Shown here: in pieces, positions 25,742-35,317 of the stretch
Layout: every line of letters starts with the position of its first letter
Numbering within the stretch: position 1 is the first letter of the stretch
Source: Yersinia kristensenii
GTDB taxonomy: Bacteria; Pseudomonadota; Gammaproteobacteria; Enterobacterales; Enterobacteriaceae
Reading direction: 5' to 3'
Assembly (NCBI RefSeq): GCF_900460525.1
Contig: NZ_UHIY01000001.1
Coordinates: forward strand, 2,232,001-2,296,000
Length of the DNA: 64,000 bases
Translations under genes and position numbers: made by a program
Notes under the pieces: model-generated
The model's input: only the letters and a program-made list of their open reading frames with translations
What the model was told of the DNA's origin: nothing
Databases searched by the model: none

Positions 25742-27424
25742 GTGAAAATAATGTTCTCCCGCATTGGATTTTTTGTTAAGAGACTTGTGCCTGGTGTTAA
25801 ATCTATAAGTTCATTGACGAATGGAAGGCTTGGTATTTTGTCGGGGCTTATCTTGGTTATTAGTCTTTTCTCTTTATTACAACTATTTTCAATAGGATAT
25901 TTATCTCATATATTGGATAACACAAAAGGTAATGTTGAAAAAACGCACTATAGTCATCGGCAAGAAGTATTAATGGATCGAGCCAGGATGGAGTTATTAA
26001 TTGCCAGTGATAAACTCAATCGTGCAGGCATCTATTATATGGAGGACAAAGAGACTGGCTCTGAAGGGAGCTGGCAGAGTCTATTGAGTGAAGCAATGCT
26101 CTCTATGCAGCAGTCACAGGATAATTACCGCCAGTTGTTGCAGCTTTTTGCTCATGATGAGCGGCCGGAGTTCATTGCTCTGAAAGAAAGCTATCAACAG
26201 TTGTATCAAGGCTTAACCGAACTTGGACAAGGTTTGCTCAAGAACAACAATATTGATGCTTTTTTTGAAGTTCCCATTCAAGGTTTTCAAAGTGATTTCA
26301 CCGAAAAGTATTACCGTTATTTGCAGGAAAGCGAAAACAACCGCATGGTAATGGATAGTCAATTACTCTCTTCATTATCCTTGGCAAAGCAAGCCGTTAT
26401 TATTGCTTTGGTTATTCTATTGTGTCTTGCATTTTCTGTTTGGTTAGGGGTAACTCGCTGGGTTATTAGGCCACTTAATTATATTATTTCACAAATTCAC
26501 GTTATTGCGGCGGGAGATTTATCTCGGCAGATTGAACATAACGCTTTTACCAGCCGGGAAGTTCGGCAGTTAACTGACAGTATATATCAAATGCAGTACG
26601 GATTAGTTGCATTGGTTAATCAGGTTCGTGGTGGTGTTGATCTTATCCTTACCGGCGTTAATCAAATAGCTGCAGACAGCCATCGTATTTCTGAGCAAAC
26701 ACAATCACAAACATTGTCACTTGCTACCACGACACTGAATATGCATCAACTTACCGAACGCGTAAAACAGAACTCATTGAGTGCGGACCAGGCGAATCAT
26801 TTGGCAATTGAAGCCAAAAATATCGCCAGCCAAGGTGGAGACATGATGTCGAGTGTGGTGAGTTCGATGGCGGATATTTCTGCGGGCTCGCAGGAGATAG
26901 CTGAGATTATCACCTTGATTGAATCAGTCGCTTTTCAGACCAATATTTTAGCTTTAAATGCTGCAATTGAAGCTGCCCATGCTGGCGAACACGGACGGGG
27001 ATTCTCCGTTGTTGCACGAGAAGTGGGGATGTTAGCGCACCAAAGTGGGCATTCAGCACTGAATATTAAGCGCCTTATTGAGAACTCTTCAACCTATATT
27101 TCGGCAGGGGCCGGGTTGGTGGGCCGCTCTGGTGACAACTTGCACGCTATTATTGACGCGGTTATAAAAGTGACGGATTTGATGGCAGAAATATCTGCTG
27201 CATCACATGAACAAAGTAAAGGTATTGAGGATATAACCGCGCGGGTAGGGATGATTAATGAGGTTACAAAACTGAATGCTGAACTAGTCGGCCAATCCAC
27301 TCGCGCTTCCGAGGTTTTACAGCAGCAAATTTTTCAACTCAACCAGTCTGTGGCTCGTTTTTGTTTGCCAACTACAATACAGCCTCCTCAACGTATTAAT
27401 GAGGAGGTCGCGGTTAGTTTTTAA
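25742..27424 (+). CDS. Methyl-accepting chemotaxis protein
   Basis: Transmembrane chemoreceptor, 560 residues. It has a first membrane segment at about 30-52, a periplasmic four-helix sensor domain (about 55-212), a second membrane segment (about 213-238), a HAMP domain and a long cytoplasmic signalling hairpin whose tip reads [15 protein letters not shown]. Next to the tip are small departures from the common sequence ([14 protein letters not shown]). It lacks the C-terminal N-W-E-x-F pentapeptide that tethers CheR/CheB, so it may depend on other receptors for adaptation. Start is GTG at 25742 or ATG at 25751. Base composition returns to the core level here. Ligand unknown. Confidence 0.93.
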   Translation: MKIMFSRIGFFVKRLVPGVKSISSLTNGRLGILSGLILVISLFSLLQLFSIGYLSHILDNTKGNVEKTHYSHRQEVLMDRARMELLIASDKLNRAGIYYMEDKETGSEGSWQSLLSEAMLSMQQSQDNYRQLLQLFAHDERPEFIALKESYQQLYQGLTELGQGLLKNNNIDAFFEVPIQGFQSDFTEKYYRYLQESENNRMVMDSQLLSSLSLAKQAVIIALVILLCLAFSVWLGVTRWVIRPLNYIISQIHVIAAGDLSRQIEHNAFTSREVRQLTDSIYQMQYGLVALVNQVRGGVDLILTGVNQIAADSHRISEQTQSQTLSLATTTLNMHQLTERVKQNSLSADQANHLAIEAKNIASQGGDMMSSVVSSMADISAGSQEIAEIITLIESVAFQTNILALNAAIEAAHAGEHGRGFSVVAREVGMLAHQSGHSALNIKRLIENSSTYISAGAGLVGRSGDNLHAIIDAVIKVTDLMAEISAASHEQSKGIEDITARVGMINEVTKLNAELVGQSTRASEVLQQQIFQLNQSVARFCLPTTIQPPQRINEEVAVSF

Positions 27425-28065
27425 TGTGCCGTAATGCTTTTTAACAACTCGCTCCAGCCAGACGGATTTCCATAATATTCATTTGCGGGCAGGAGGGCTA
27501 TTTTCCCTTGTTCGTCTTCCAGTGCAAATGTCGGGAAGCCGTGTCCATGTACTTTAGCCAGTAATGCTCGGCTTTCAGCAATATGCTGGCTGGATGTTGT
27601 TAAGGCGCTATTGTAGGCGTTTATAAATAAATCCCTATCTAACCCAAGTTCCACAGCAAGTTCCGTTAATACAGGAGTATCTGCAATGCGGCGGCCTTCA
27701 ACATAATGAGCGTATTGGATGCGGTGCAGTATTTCTGCACCCCGGCCTGCAAGTATCTCTGCTGCCAGAATAGCGGCGATCGGTGGTGTGGAATCCATAA
27801 TAGCTGAAGTATCATTCAGTAAATTATTAAAATAATTATCACCAAAGATTTGCCCGGTTAGCTGTGCAATACGTTGGTCATGGGGCATAACATAGCTACG
27901 CCATTGGCTATCTATTTGGCGACGATTAGCTCCAGACATCATTCCACCACCGTGTAATACCAGAGTGAGCTTAGGGATTTTTTGTGCAGCTTGCACCAGT
28001 GGCGCGGCACCATAACACCAGCCACATAATGGATCAAAAATGTAATGCAACTTTGTACTGGCCAT
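27421..28065 (-). CDS. DsbA-family (FrnE-like) thioredoxin-fold protein
   Basis: A 214-residue protein with a thioredoxin fold and the active-site C-G-W-C in D-P-L-C-G-W-C-Y near the N-terminus, plus a helical insertion typical of the DsbA/FrnE group. It has no signal peptide, so it should act in the cytoplasm, as FrnE-like oxidoreductases do. It lies 63 bp after the metallo-beta-lactamase-fold gene in the same direction and ends in a 4-bp tail-to-tail overlap with the chemoreceptor gene. The physiological substrate is unknown. Confidence 0.85.
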   Translation of the reverse strand: MASTKLHYIFDPLCGWCYGAAPLVQAAQKIPKLTLVLHGGGMMSGANRRQIDSQWRSYVMPHDQRIAQLTGQIFGDNYFNNLLNDTSAIMDSTPPIAAILAAEILAGRGAEILHRIQYAHYVEGRRIADTPVLTELAVELGLDRDLFINAYNSALTTSSQHIAESRALLAKVHGHGFPTFALEDEQGKIALLPANEYYGNPSGWSELLKSITAH

Positions 28066-28128
28066 TGTGTTTTCCTAAAATTATATTTTCTGATCTACTC
28101 ATTCAGTCATAATTAATGTTGATAGCTT

Positions 28129-29016
28129 TTATTGTGGCCATTTCATTTCGTTTTTAAGCACCTTGGCACTTAATTCCAAGCTAGATTCATCTTTCAGTTC
28201 AGGGTAATGTTTTTTCATCGCTGCAATTAGCTCTGCGGAGTCTTTTGCTTTGGGAATTTCTGCATTTAACGTAGTTAAATAGTGTTGAGTAAAGTTCACC
28301 GATTCCAATGTTTGTGGCGCGTTATCAAGATAATGTCCTGGGACCACGGTAGCTGGTTTCAATGCTTTGATTTTGTCCAGTGTTGTCAGCCAGTTTTGGC
28401 GTGACTCAGCTGTTTGAGTATCAGCGACCCATAAATGAATATTACCTGAGACGGCAACACCACCGACGACTGCTTTTAATGATGGGATCCAGACAAATGT
28501 TTTTTCTGGCGATGGCCCATCTAAGCCTTCAACGTTAATTTTTTGCCCATCAACCGTAAAGCTTTTGCCTTGCATTTCTTGCGGGACAATGACACGGGTA
28601 GGGGCGTTTTCTTTCAAAATAGGGCCCCAATAGGCCATTTTCCCGTCTTTAGTGGCTTTAATTTCTTCAATGGTTTGCGGTGTTGCTATTATTTTAGCTT
28701 GCGGAAACGCCTTGGTAATTACATCCAAACCAAAATAGAAGTCTGGGTCGGCTTGGCTAATATAAATAGTGGTCAGTTTCTTACCACTTTGCTGAATTTT
28801 TTTCACCAGTGCTTCAGCATCATTGCGCTGAAATTGAGTATCAATAAGTGCTACTTCAGTTTTACCGCTGATAATTTCAGAGGATACCGGGAAGATACTT
28901 TTTTCACCGGGGTTATAAACTTCCATTTTCAGCTGTTCAGCAGCGCTAGCGGTTGATATAGCCGCGAAAGTTGTCAGGCCAGCAAAGGCCATTTGTAATA
29001 GAGTTTTATTTAACAT
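28129..29016 (-). CDS. Exported metallo-beta-lactamase-fold protein with altered metal motif
   Basis: A 295-residue protein with a Sec signal peptide (cleavage after A-S-A at about 25) and an MBL fold of the Vmh type. The usual metal signature HxHxDH reads S-Q-A-D-P-D-F-Y-F-G: by alignment on P-D, both first histidines are replaced by Gln and Asp and the last His by Phe. The G-D element after strand V-V-G-G is also changed, while P-G-H-Y near residue 232 is kept. Metal binding, and so hydrolase activity, may be lost or changed. The downstream gene is a DsbA-family protein, and a LysR regulator is divergent. Confidence 0.8.
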   Translation of the reverse strand: MLNKTLLQMAFAGLTTFAAISTASAAEQLKMEVYNPGEKSIFPVSSEIISGKTEVALIDTQFQRNDAEALVKKIQQSGKKLTTIYISQADPDFYFGLDVITKAFPQAKIIATPQTIEEIKATKDGKMAYWGPILKENAPTRVIVPQEMQGKSFTVDGQKINVEGLDGPSPEKTFVWIPSLKAVVGGVAVSGNIHLWVADTQTAESRQNWLTTLDKIKALKPATVVPGHYLDNAPQTLESVNFTQHYLTTLNAEIPKAKDSAELIAAMKKHYPELKDESSLELSAKVLKNEMKWPQ

Positions 29017-29123
29017 GTTCGTTTTCCTGGGAGTGACTGGGGTATGGGCTAGATAATAGATTGCTTATATCGATAGAAAAACCCGATAATGGGCAATTGT
29101 TTGTTGCTTAAATCGAGCTAATA

Positions 29124-30020
29124 ATGGATAGAATTACCGCAGCAGAGGTATTTGTCGCTATTGTTGAGCGGGGCAGTATGATTGCCGCCGCCGAAGCTTT
29201 GAATATGTCGCGGGCAATGGTGACACGCTATTTGGCGCAGATGGAGCAATGGGCCGGAGCTCGTTTATTGCACCGAACAACTCGAAAATTGAGTTTGACT
29301 CATGCGGGGGAGTCCACACTCACGCGTTGCCGACATATGCTTGAATTTGCTAAAGATATGGATTTAGTTGAGGGGCAAGAAAATGATGAACTACGCGGTT
29401 TGTTGCGTATTAGTTGCTCTCAATCCCTCGGACAAAGTGCAGTGGCGATTGCCGTTACTGACTATTTACGCCGCCATCCTCAGGTCGCAGTGGATTTACA
29501 AATGGATAACCGAACTGTCAATCTGGTGGAGGAACGTATTGATTTGGCACTGCGCATTACCAATGATTTAGACCCCAATTTAATCGCTCGTCCACTCTCC
29601 ATCTGCCATTCTGTTGTTTGCGCCGCGCCGAGTTATCTATCAGCTAAAGGAATACCGAAAAGCCCACCTGATTTGGCGGTTCACAATTGCCTGACCTATT
29701 CCTATTTTGGGAAAAGTTTATGGCATTTTGATCACCAAGGAATTAAATCATCTGTCGCGGTAGGGGGGAATCTTAGTGCCAATGAATCGGTCGTTTTACT
29801 CAGCGGAGCATTAGATGGCGCCGGTATCACTTTGCAACCCAGCTACTCCGCCGCGCCTTATATTGCCCGTGGCGAGCTAATAAGATTATTGCCAGATTAT
29901 CAGCCACAGGCGATGGGAATTTATGGCATTTATACCTCACGCCGGCAAATGCCAGCCACATTAAGGTCGATGTTGGATTTTTTGGTGGAGTGGTTTGCCA
30001 CCCACCCCTTGCCTAACTGA
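29124..30020 (+). CDS. LysR-family transcriptional regulator
   Basis: A 298-residue LysR-type regulator with an N-terminal winged helix-turn-helix (residues 1-60, with A-A-E-A-L-N-M-S-R-A-M-V-T-R) and a C-terminal substrate-binding domain (about 90-290). It is divergent from the MBL-fold/DsbA unit across 107 bp that contain the interrupted repeat ATCG ... CGAT, so that unit is its likely target. The inducer is unknown. Confidence 0.9.
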   Translation: MDRITAAEVFVAIVERGSMIAAAEALNMSRAMVTRYLAQMEQWAGARLLHRTTRKLSLTHAGESTLTRCRHMLEFAKDMDLVEGQENDELRGLLRISCSQSLGQSAVAIAVTDYLRRHPQVAVDLQMDNRTVNLVEERIDLALRITNDLDPNLIARPLSICHSVVCAAPSYLSAKGIPKSPPDLAVHNCLTYSYFGKSLWHFDHQGIKSSVAVGGNLSANESVVLLSGALDGAGITLQPSYSAAPYIARGELIRLLPDYQPQAMGIYGIYTSRRQMPATLRSMLDFLVEWFATHPLPN

Positions 30021-30412
30021 AACCGCAGCGGTGTTAGCTGCGTGGTTACATTCTCAAACATATTTTTATTATTGGCGATGTGCCTAAATTATTATTTATT
30101 TCATTTGGTTATCGCGAAAAATGAGCATTTATTACTTATCAGGCTAGTTATAACTCTGTTCATTACTGGTCATCATTCCTCAACTCATGCTATTTCTATC
30201 TATACCCGTCATGTTGAAGTCGATTGGGTATTACAAGTTGAGAAATTAAACGATTATAAATAATAGGGTTATTGCTGCATTATTCGGCAATTGACCCCTT
30301 TCTTTTGCCTTTTTTCTACTTACTACCACATGTCGGTTAATTATTACTGGCAACCATTTGATCCGCCTGTGACCTACGACGGGTAGATATTATCTGACTG
30401 GGAGCTTTGATT
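30021..30412. other. Intergenic region between LysR gene and MFS exporter gene
   Basis: About 390 bp. A hairpin right after the LysR stop (CCGCAGC with GCTGCG, loop of 7) could end that transcript, though it lacks a T-run. A 73-codon frame at 30042-30263 has no ribosome site or recognisable protein and is not called as a gene. The rest should contain the MFS gene promoter; nothing else stands out. Confidence 0.4.
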
Positions 30413-31573
30413 ATGCCTGTTGCGCTATTGGCATTAGCACTGAGTGCTTTTGCTATTGGTACCACTGAATTTGTTATTATGGGATTGTTACCGCAGGTGG
30501 CGGGTGATTTGCACATCTCGATTCCAACGGCAGGTTGGTTAATCAGTGGCTATGCGCTGGGGGTGGCTATCGGCGCACCTATCATGGCGGTTTTGACGGC
30601 TAAATTACCGCGTAAAAAGACATTATTGCTATTAATGGTCATCTTTATCATCGGGAACCTGATGTGTGCTCTGGCATACAGTTACGATTTCCTGATGTTA
30701 GCCAGGGTCATTACGGCGCTGAGTCATGGGGCCTTTTTTGGTATTGGGGCCGTGGTGGCGTCTAATCTGGTGGCACCTAATAGACGAGCGTCTGCGGTGG
30801 CGCTGATGTTTACCGGCCTGACACTGGCGAATGTGTTGGGCGTGCCTTTGGGAACGGCTTTGGGGCAAGCTTTCGGCTGGCGTTCGACATTTTGGGTCGT
30901 CTCGGTCATCGGCTTATTTTCACTGGCAACACTTTATAGCAAGCTGCCTTCTGCTCAGGACGAATCACCGACCGAGTTACGCAAAGAGATAGCGGCGCTG
31001 CGCGGTGGCGGTATCTGGTTATCTTTACTGATGACGGTCTTTTTTGCCGCGGCGATGTTCGCCCTCTTTACTTATATCGCGCCAATTCTGACTGAAGTGA
31101 CTCAGGTTTCTGAGCACGGCATCAGTTGGACATTATTGTTGATGGGGGTGGGCCTGACATTAGGTAATATTGTTGGCGGTCGCTTAGCGGATTGGCGATT
31201 ATCGACGAGCTTGACGATGACGTTCTTACTCATCGCGATATTATCAGCCCTCTTTAGTTGGACCAGCAACTCCTTCCTGGCCGCGGAAGTGACGTTATTT
31301 TTGTGGTCAGCTGCGGCATTCTCCGCTGTACCAGCGTTGCAAATTAACGTCGTCACTTACGGCAAAAAAGCCCCTAATCTGGTCTCAACCCTTAACATTG
31401 CGGCCTTCAATGTCGGTAATGCTTTAGGAGCATGGGTCGGGGGTGTGGTGATCGCCAAAGGATTGGGATTGACGGCCGTCCCGCTGGCCGCCGCCGCACT
31501 CGCAGTTATTGGTTTGCTGCTGTGTCTGTTTACTTTTTCTCGGGCGCGCGCCAGTAAGGCCACGACGGCTTAA
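30413..31573 (+). CDS. MFS drug/sugar-efflux type transporter (DHA1; AraJ/YdhP-like)
   Basis: A 12-segment inner-membrane proton antiporter of the DHA1 family, about 386 residues. Hallmarks are the N-terminal G-T-T-E-F-V-I-M-G-L-L-P of the AraJ/YdhP/SotB-like group and the motif C-like V-L-G-V-P-L-G-T in segment 5. The ATG at 30413 is chosen because GGGAG lies 8 nt before it. It stands alone and converges with lysR. Substrate unknown; relatives export sugars, arabinosides or drugs. Confidence 0.88.
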   Translation: MPVALLALALSAFAIGTTEFVIMGLLPQVAGDLHISIPTAGWLISGYALGVAIGAPIMAVLTAKLPRKKTLLLLMVIFIIGNLMCALAYSYDFLMLARVITALSHGAFFGIGAVVASNLVAPNRRASAVALMFTGLTLANVLGVPLGTALGQAFGWRSTFWVVSVIGLFSLATLYSKLPSAQDESPTELRKEIAALRGGGIWLSLLMTVFFAAAMFALFTYIAPILTEVTQVSEHGISWTLLLMGVGLTLGNIVGGRLADWRLSTSLTMTFLLIAILSALFSWTSNSFLAAEVTLFLWSAAAFSAVPALQINVVTYGKKAPNLVSTLNIAAFNVGNALGAWVGGVVIAKGLGLTAVPLAAAALAVIGLLLCLFTFSRARASKATTA

Positions 31574-31581
31574 TTAACAGC

Positions 31582-32523
31582 TTAATACTGTTGGGCAATC
31601 ACCGCAGCCAGACGTTGTTGGAAGGTGATTGCCTGCTGTTTTAGATGCTCGATAAAAGTATCCACTAAGCTGGATGATGGGCGATGTATCGGTTGTATCA
31701 AGCTGATAGTAAAAGGAATCTCAACACTGAACCGTCGCACGCAAACGCCGTCACCGGCCCCTTTACCGATATAATCCAGCGCGGTTAATGGGTTCACAAT
31801 GGAGACACCCACACCTTCTCGCACCATGGCGCAAACAGATGCCGCGCTGTGAGTTTCCAAGACTAATCTTCGATTAATCCCTTGTTCAGTAAAGAGATTG
31901 TCCAACAACTGGCGATAACTGTCAGTGACCGACAGGCTGATAAAATTCTCGCCCTGGAAATCATGCGGTGTGAGCACGGTTTTCTCCCGCAACGGGTGGT
32001 CACTGGGTAAGACACAAACTTCATTTACCGTCATCAGCGCATAGCGCACTGTACCTGCCGGGGTCTGGGTATTTTCTGTCAGGCCGAGGTCGTGCCGCTG
32101 GGCTGAAAGCCACTCTTCTAATAAAGGCGATTCTTGCGGAATAACACTCAAACTTACTTCGGGATAGCGGTCAATAAAGGGTTTGCACACCGCCGGTAGC
32201 AGTGATTGAGAAAATACTGGCAGGCAAGCAATAGAAAGTTGTGCATGCTGGAATTGGCGGATCCCCTCGGCGGCTTGTTTAATACGATCAAGCCCATAAT
32301 AGGAGCGCTGAACCTCTTCAAATAAGCGCAAACCTTGTACGGTGGGATACAGCCGCCCGCGCACCCGATCAAACAGTTTTAACTGGACTAATTGCTCAAA
32401 GCGAGCCAATTCACGGCTGACGGTCGGTTGTGATGTCTGAAGCAATAATGCGGCTTCAGTCAGATTACCGGTGGTCATAACAGCATGAAAAATTTCTATT
32501 TGTCGTAGAGAAATAGCGGGCAT
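31582..32523 (-). CDS. lysR: LysR, activator of lysA
   Basis: LysR activates diaminopimelate decarboxylase expression and senses lysine status. The 313-residue protein has the LysR helix-turn-helix at residues 3-60 (S-L-R-Q-I-E-I-F-H-A-V-M, N-L-T-E-A-A-L-L-L-Q-T-S-Q-P-T-V-S-R) and an effector domain. It is divergent from lysA, exactly as in E. coli, and the length agrees (about 311 there). The ATG at 32521-32523 has GGAG 7 nt upstream; a GTG one codon earlier is the alternative. Confidence 0.95.
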   Translation of the reverse strand: MPAISLRQIEIFHAVMTTGNLTEAALLLQTSQPTVSRELARFEQLVQLKLFDRVRGRLYPTVQGLRLFEEVQRSYYGLDRIKQAAEGIRQFQHAQLSIACLPVFSQSLLPAVCKPFIDRYPEVSLSVIPQESPLLEEWLSAQRHDLGLTENTQTPAGTVRYALMTVNEVCVLPSDHPLREKTVLTPHDFQGENFISLSVTDSYRQLLDNLFTEQGINRRLVLETHSAASVCAMVREGVGVSIVNPLTALDYIGKGAGDGVCVRRFSVEIPFTISLIQPIHRPSSSLVDTFIEHLKQQAITFQQRLAAVIAQQY

Positions 32524-32690
32524 CACAGCACTCCGGCGGTGGTGTAAAAGTCATCTAATCCATATCATAAATGAATAGACTAAGGGTAAATAGATATTTT
32601 CCTCACAAGCACTCTGTCGTTAATAATAAGTCATCCGCGAAATCCTTATTTTCGCCCCCTATATTGACCACCCATTATTAGGACATACCT

Positions 32691-33953
32691 ATGCCGCGCG
32701 CACTTAACGATATTTCTACGGCACTGACTGCCCAAAATCTGATTGCTTTACCAGAGCGTTTTGGTTGCCCGGTTTGGGCCTATGATGGTGAAGTTATTAC
32801 GCAAAAAATCAATCAATTACGTCATTTTGATGTGATTCGTTTTGCCCAGAAAGCGTGCTCAAATATTCATATATTGCGGTTGATGCGCGAGCAAGGGGTT
32901 AAAGTCGATTCGGTATCTCTGGGCGAAATAGAACGCGCATTACAGGCCGGTTTTCTGCCGGGACAGGAGCCCGCGGAGATAGTCTTTACCGCTGATTTAC
33001 TGGATCACGCCACCTTACTGCGGGTGACGGAATTAAACATTCCGGTGAATGCCGGCTCCATCGATATGCTTGATCAATTGGGGCAGCATGCGCCTGGCCA
33101 CCCAGTCTGGCTGCGGGTCAATCCGGGGTTCGGTCATGGGCATAGTCAGAAAACCAATACCGGCGGTGAAAACAGTAAACACGGTATTTGGCATGAAGAT
33201 TTAACACAAGCGATTGAAAAAATTCAGCAATATGGCCTAACCCTGGTAGGCATTCATATGCATATTGGCTCCGGTGTTGATTACCAGCATTTGGAACAAG
33301 TCTGTGACGCCATGGTGCAGCAGGTTATCGCGCTTGGGCAGGATATCAGCGCGATTTCGGCAGGTGGCGGGTTATCAATTCCCTATCAATTTGGTGATGA
33401 TGAGATTGATACCGAGCATTATTATGGTTTATGGAACCGCGCTCGCGAGAAAATTGCCGCATATTTGGGCCATGCTGTCAGTCTTGAAATTGAACCCGGC
33501 CGCTTCTTGGTAGCAGAATCCGGTGTGTTAATTGCACAAGTCCGGGCGGTGAAAAATATGGGTAGTCGGCACTATGTGTTAGTGGATGCGGGCTTTAATG
33601 ATTTGATGCGGCCGGCCATGTATGGCAGTTACCACCATATTTCTTTGCTACCTGCTGATGGGCGCTTACTGGCTGGCGAACCCCTGATTGACACGGTGGT
33701 AGCAGGGCCGCTTTGTGAGTCAGGGGATGTGTTTACTCAAGAAGCCGGTGGTGGGCTGGAAACCCGCGCATTGCCCGCCGCCAAAATTGGCGATTATCTG
33801 GTATTCCACGATACCGGGGCTTATGGGGCGTCAATGTCTTCAAACTATAATAGCCGCCCATTATTACCGGAAGTATTATTCGAACAAGGGCAGCCGCGCT
33901 TAATCCGCCGCCGCCAAACCATCGAAGAACTTATCGCATTAGAGCTGATTTAA
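32691..33953 (+). CDS. lysA: Diaminopimelate decarboxylase
   Basis: Last step of lysine synthesis: decarboxylates meso-diaminopimelate to lysine with PLP. The 420-residue protein has the N-terminal alanine-racemase-like barrel, with the PLP lysine K54 in F-A-Q-K-A-C-S-N, a glycine-rich phosphate loop (S-A-G-G-G-L-S), and the C-terminal beta domain with the catalytic cysteine in G-P-L-C-E-S-G-D. Divergent from its activator gene lysR and convergent with galR. Confidence 0.98.
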   Translation: MPRALNDISTALTAQNLIALPERFGCPVWAYDGEVITQKINQLRHFDVIRFAQKACSNIHILRLMREQGVKVDSVSLGEIERALQAGFLPGQEPAEIVFTADLLDHATLLRVTELNIPVNAGSIDMLDQLGQHAPGHPVWLRVNPGFGHGHSQKTNTGGENSKHGIWHEDLTQAIEKIQQYGLTLVGIHMHIGSGVDYQHLEQVCDAMVQQVIALGQDISAISAGGGLSIPYQFGDDEIDTEHYYGLWNRAREKIAAYLGHAVSLEIEPGRFLVAESGVLIAQVRAVKNMGSRHYVLVDAGFNDLMRPAMYGSYHHISLLPADGRLLAGEPLIDTVVAGPLCESGDVFTQEAGGGLETRALPAAKIGDYLVFHDTGAYGASMSSNYNSRPLLPEVLFEQGQPRLIRRRQTIEELIALELI

Positions 33954-33971
33954 TCACAGTGGCCCAATACC

Positions 33972-34991
33972 TCACTCATCTACCTGTGGGGATTGCGGGC
34001 TGGCGACCGAATGGCGGCGCACCAGGGTTGGGCTGAACATATTGGTGATTTCGGGCAGTGGCGTGTTATTGGCGAGCGCTAATGCCAATTCCGCCGCCTG
34101 TGTCGCCATCGCCACCACCGGGTAGCGAATGGTGGTCAGCCGAGGGCGCAGATAACGCGAGATTAATACATCGTCAAAACCGATCAGTGAGATCTCTTGC
34201 GGCACCTCGATACTGTTATCACTAAGCACTGATAATGCCCCAGCAGCCATCGAATCGTTATAACAGGTGACTGCCGTAAAATGTTTGCCACGGCCAAGTA
34301 GCTCTGTCATGGCCTGCTCACCACCGATTTCATCTGGTGTCCCGTAGGAAATTAAGCGGTCGTCAACCGGGAGACTAAACTCTTCGAGTGCATCCAGATA
34401 ACCTTGCAGCCGATCAATAGCATCTGAAATCTGATGGTTGGAGCAAATAATAGCAATCCGTTTATGACCTTGCTGAATCAGATGGCGGGTTGCCAGCCAG
34501 GCACCGTAACGATCATCCAATGCGACACAGCGAGTTTCAAAGCCGGGTAAGGTGCGGTTAATCAACACCATACCGGGAATTTGTTTCATTAATGACGTCA
34601 ATTCTTCATCGGATAATTTTTTGGCGTGGACGACTAACGCGGCACAGCGATGGCGAATCAGTTGTTCGATGGCCTGACGCTCTTTTTCCTCTTCATGGTA
34701 ACCGTTTCCAATCAGTAGAAAATTACCGGTGGCATAAGCCACTTGCTCGACGGCTTTGACCATCGAGCCAAAGAAGGGGTCGGATACATCGGAAACAATC
34801 ATACCGACGGTTTCTGTTGATTGTTGCGCCAGCGCCCGAGCATTGGCGTTCGGGTGGTATTGCAACTGCTCCATAGCGTCACATACCGCTTTTCTTGATG
34901 TTTCACTGGCCTTGGGCGAATTATTGATAACACGAGATACCGTCGCGACGGAAACACCCGCCAGCTTGGCAACATCCTTAATAGTGGCCAT
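33972..34991 (-). CDS. galR: Galactose operon repressor GalR
   Basis: LacI-family repressor of galactose uptake and metabolism, with galactose as inducer. The 339-residue protein starts with the helix-turn-helix A-T-I-K-D-V-A-K-L-A-G-V-S-V-A-T-V-S-R-V and continues with a sugar-binding domain. Position beside lysA and near aas is the conserved enterobacterial place of galR, which supports the name over the close paralogue galS. Confidence 0.95.
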   Translation of the reverse strand: MATIKDVAKLAGVSVATVSRVINNSPKASETSRKAVCDAMEQLQYHPNANARALAQQSTETVGMIVSDVSDPFFGSMVKAVEQVAYATGNFLLIGNGYHEEEKERQAIEQLIRHRCAALVVHAKKLSDEELTSLMKQIPGMVLINRTLPGFETRCVALDDRYGAWLATRHLIQQGHKRIAIICSNHQISDAIDRLQGYLDALEEFSLPVDDRLISYGTPDEIGGEQAMTELLGRGKHFTAVTCYNDSMAAGALSVLSDNSIEVPQEISLIGFDDVLISRYLRPRLTTIRYPVVAMATQAAELALALANNTPLPEITNMFSPTLVRRHSVASPQSPQVDE

Positions 34992-35180
34992 TTTTCTTCC
35001 AGAGATTTTCAGGGTAATCGCTTACATCACCCAGTTTTGCGGAAAACGGCGCTGTCCGCAAGGGGGGATGATCGCAACTTGATGAGAAAAAGCCGCAGCA
35101 GCGGAAATTAGGGACATGACCCACGATTGACGACAAAAAGTCACTCTGCCAGAGACCGCACAACAAAATAGCCCGGCCAG

Positions 35181-35257
35181 CTTAGTCCAAAACAGGGAGG
35201 TTTAGGCCAAAATCAGTAGGCTTAGTTCAAAATCAGTAGGTTTAGTCAAAATTGTGC
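35181..35257. repeat. 20-bp tandem repeats upstream of the molybdoenzyme gene
   Basis: Three full units and one partial unit in exact 20-bp phase: 35181-35200, 35201-35220, 35221-35240 and 35241-35257. The unit is close to (C/T)TTAG-TC-CAAAATCAGTAGG, and units 2 and 3 differ at only three positions. They lie in the 326-bp gap between the galR start and the molybdoenzyme start, about 60 bp upstream of the latter. Two DNA helical turns per unit suggests possible repeated protein binding, but it could also be a simple slippage repeat. The rest of the gap shows nothing distinctive. Confidence 0.85.
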
Positions 35258-35317
35258 TTTGGGCTTACTGCCGGGTAAATGTTACTTTTATGATCTATTT
35301 AATTGTTTGAGATAGCC

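Noticed and set aside
30042..30263. 73-codon open frame after the LysR gene
   Set aside because: GTG start with no ribosome site, no recognisable domain, and it overlaps a likely hairpin of the LysR transcript. A stretch reading TATACCCGTCAT inside it recalls an ERIC end, but only about 12 bases match, so it is not called a repeat either.
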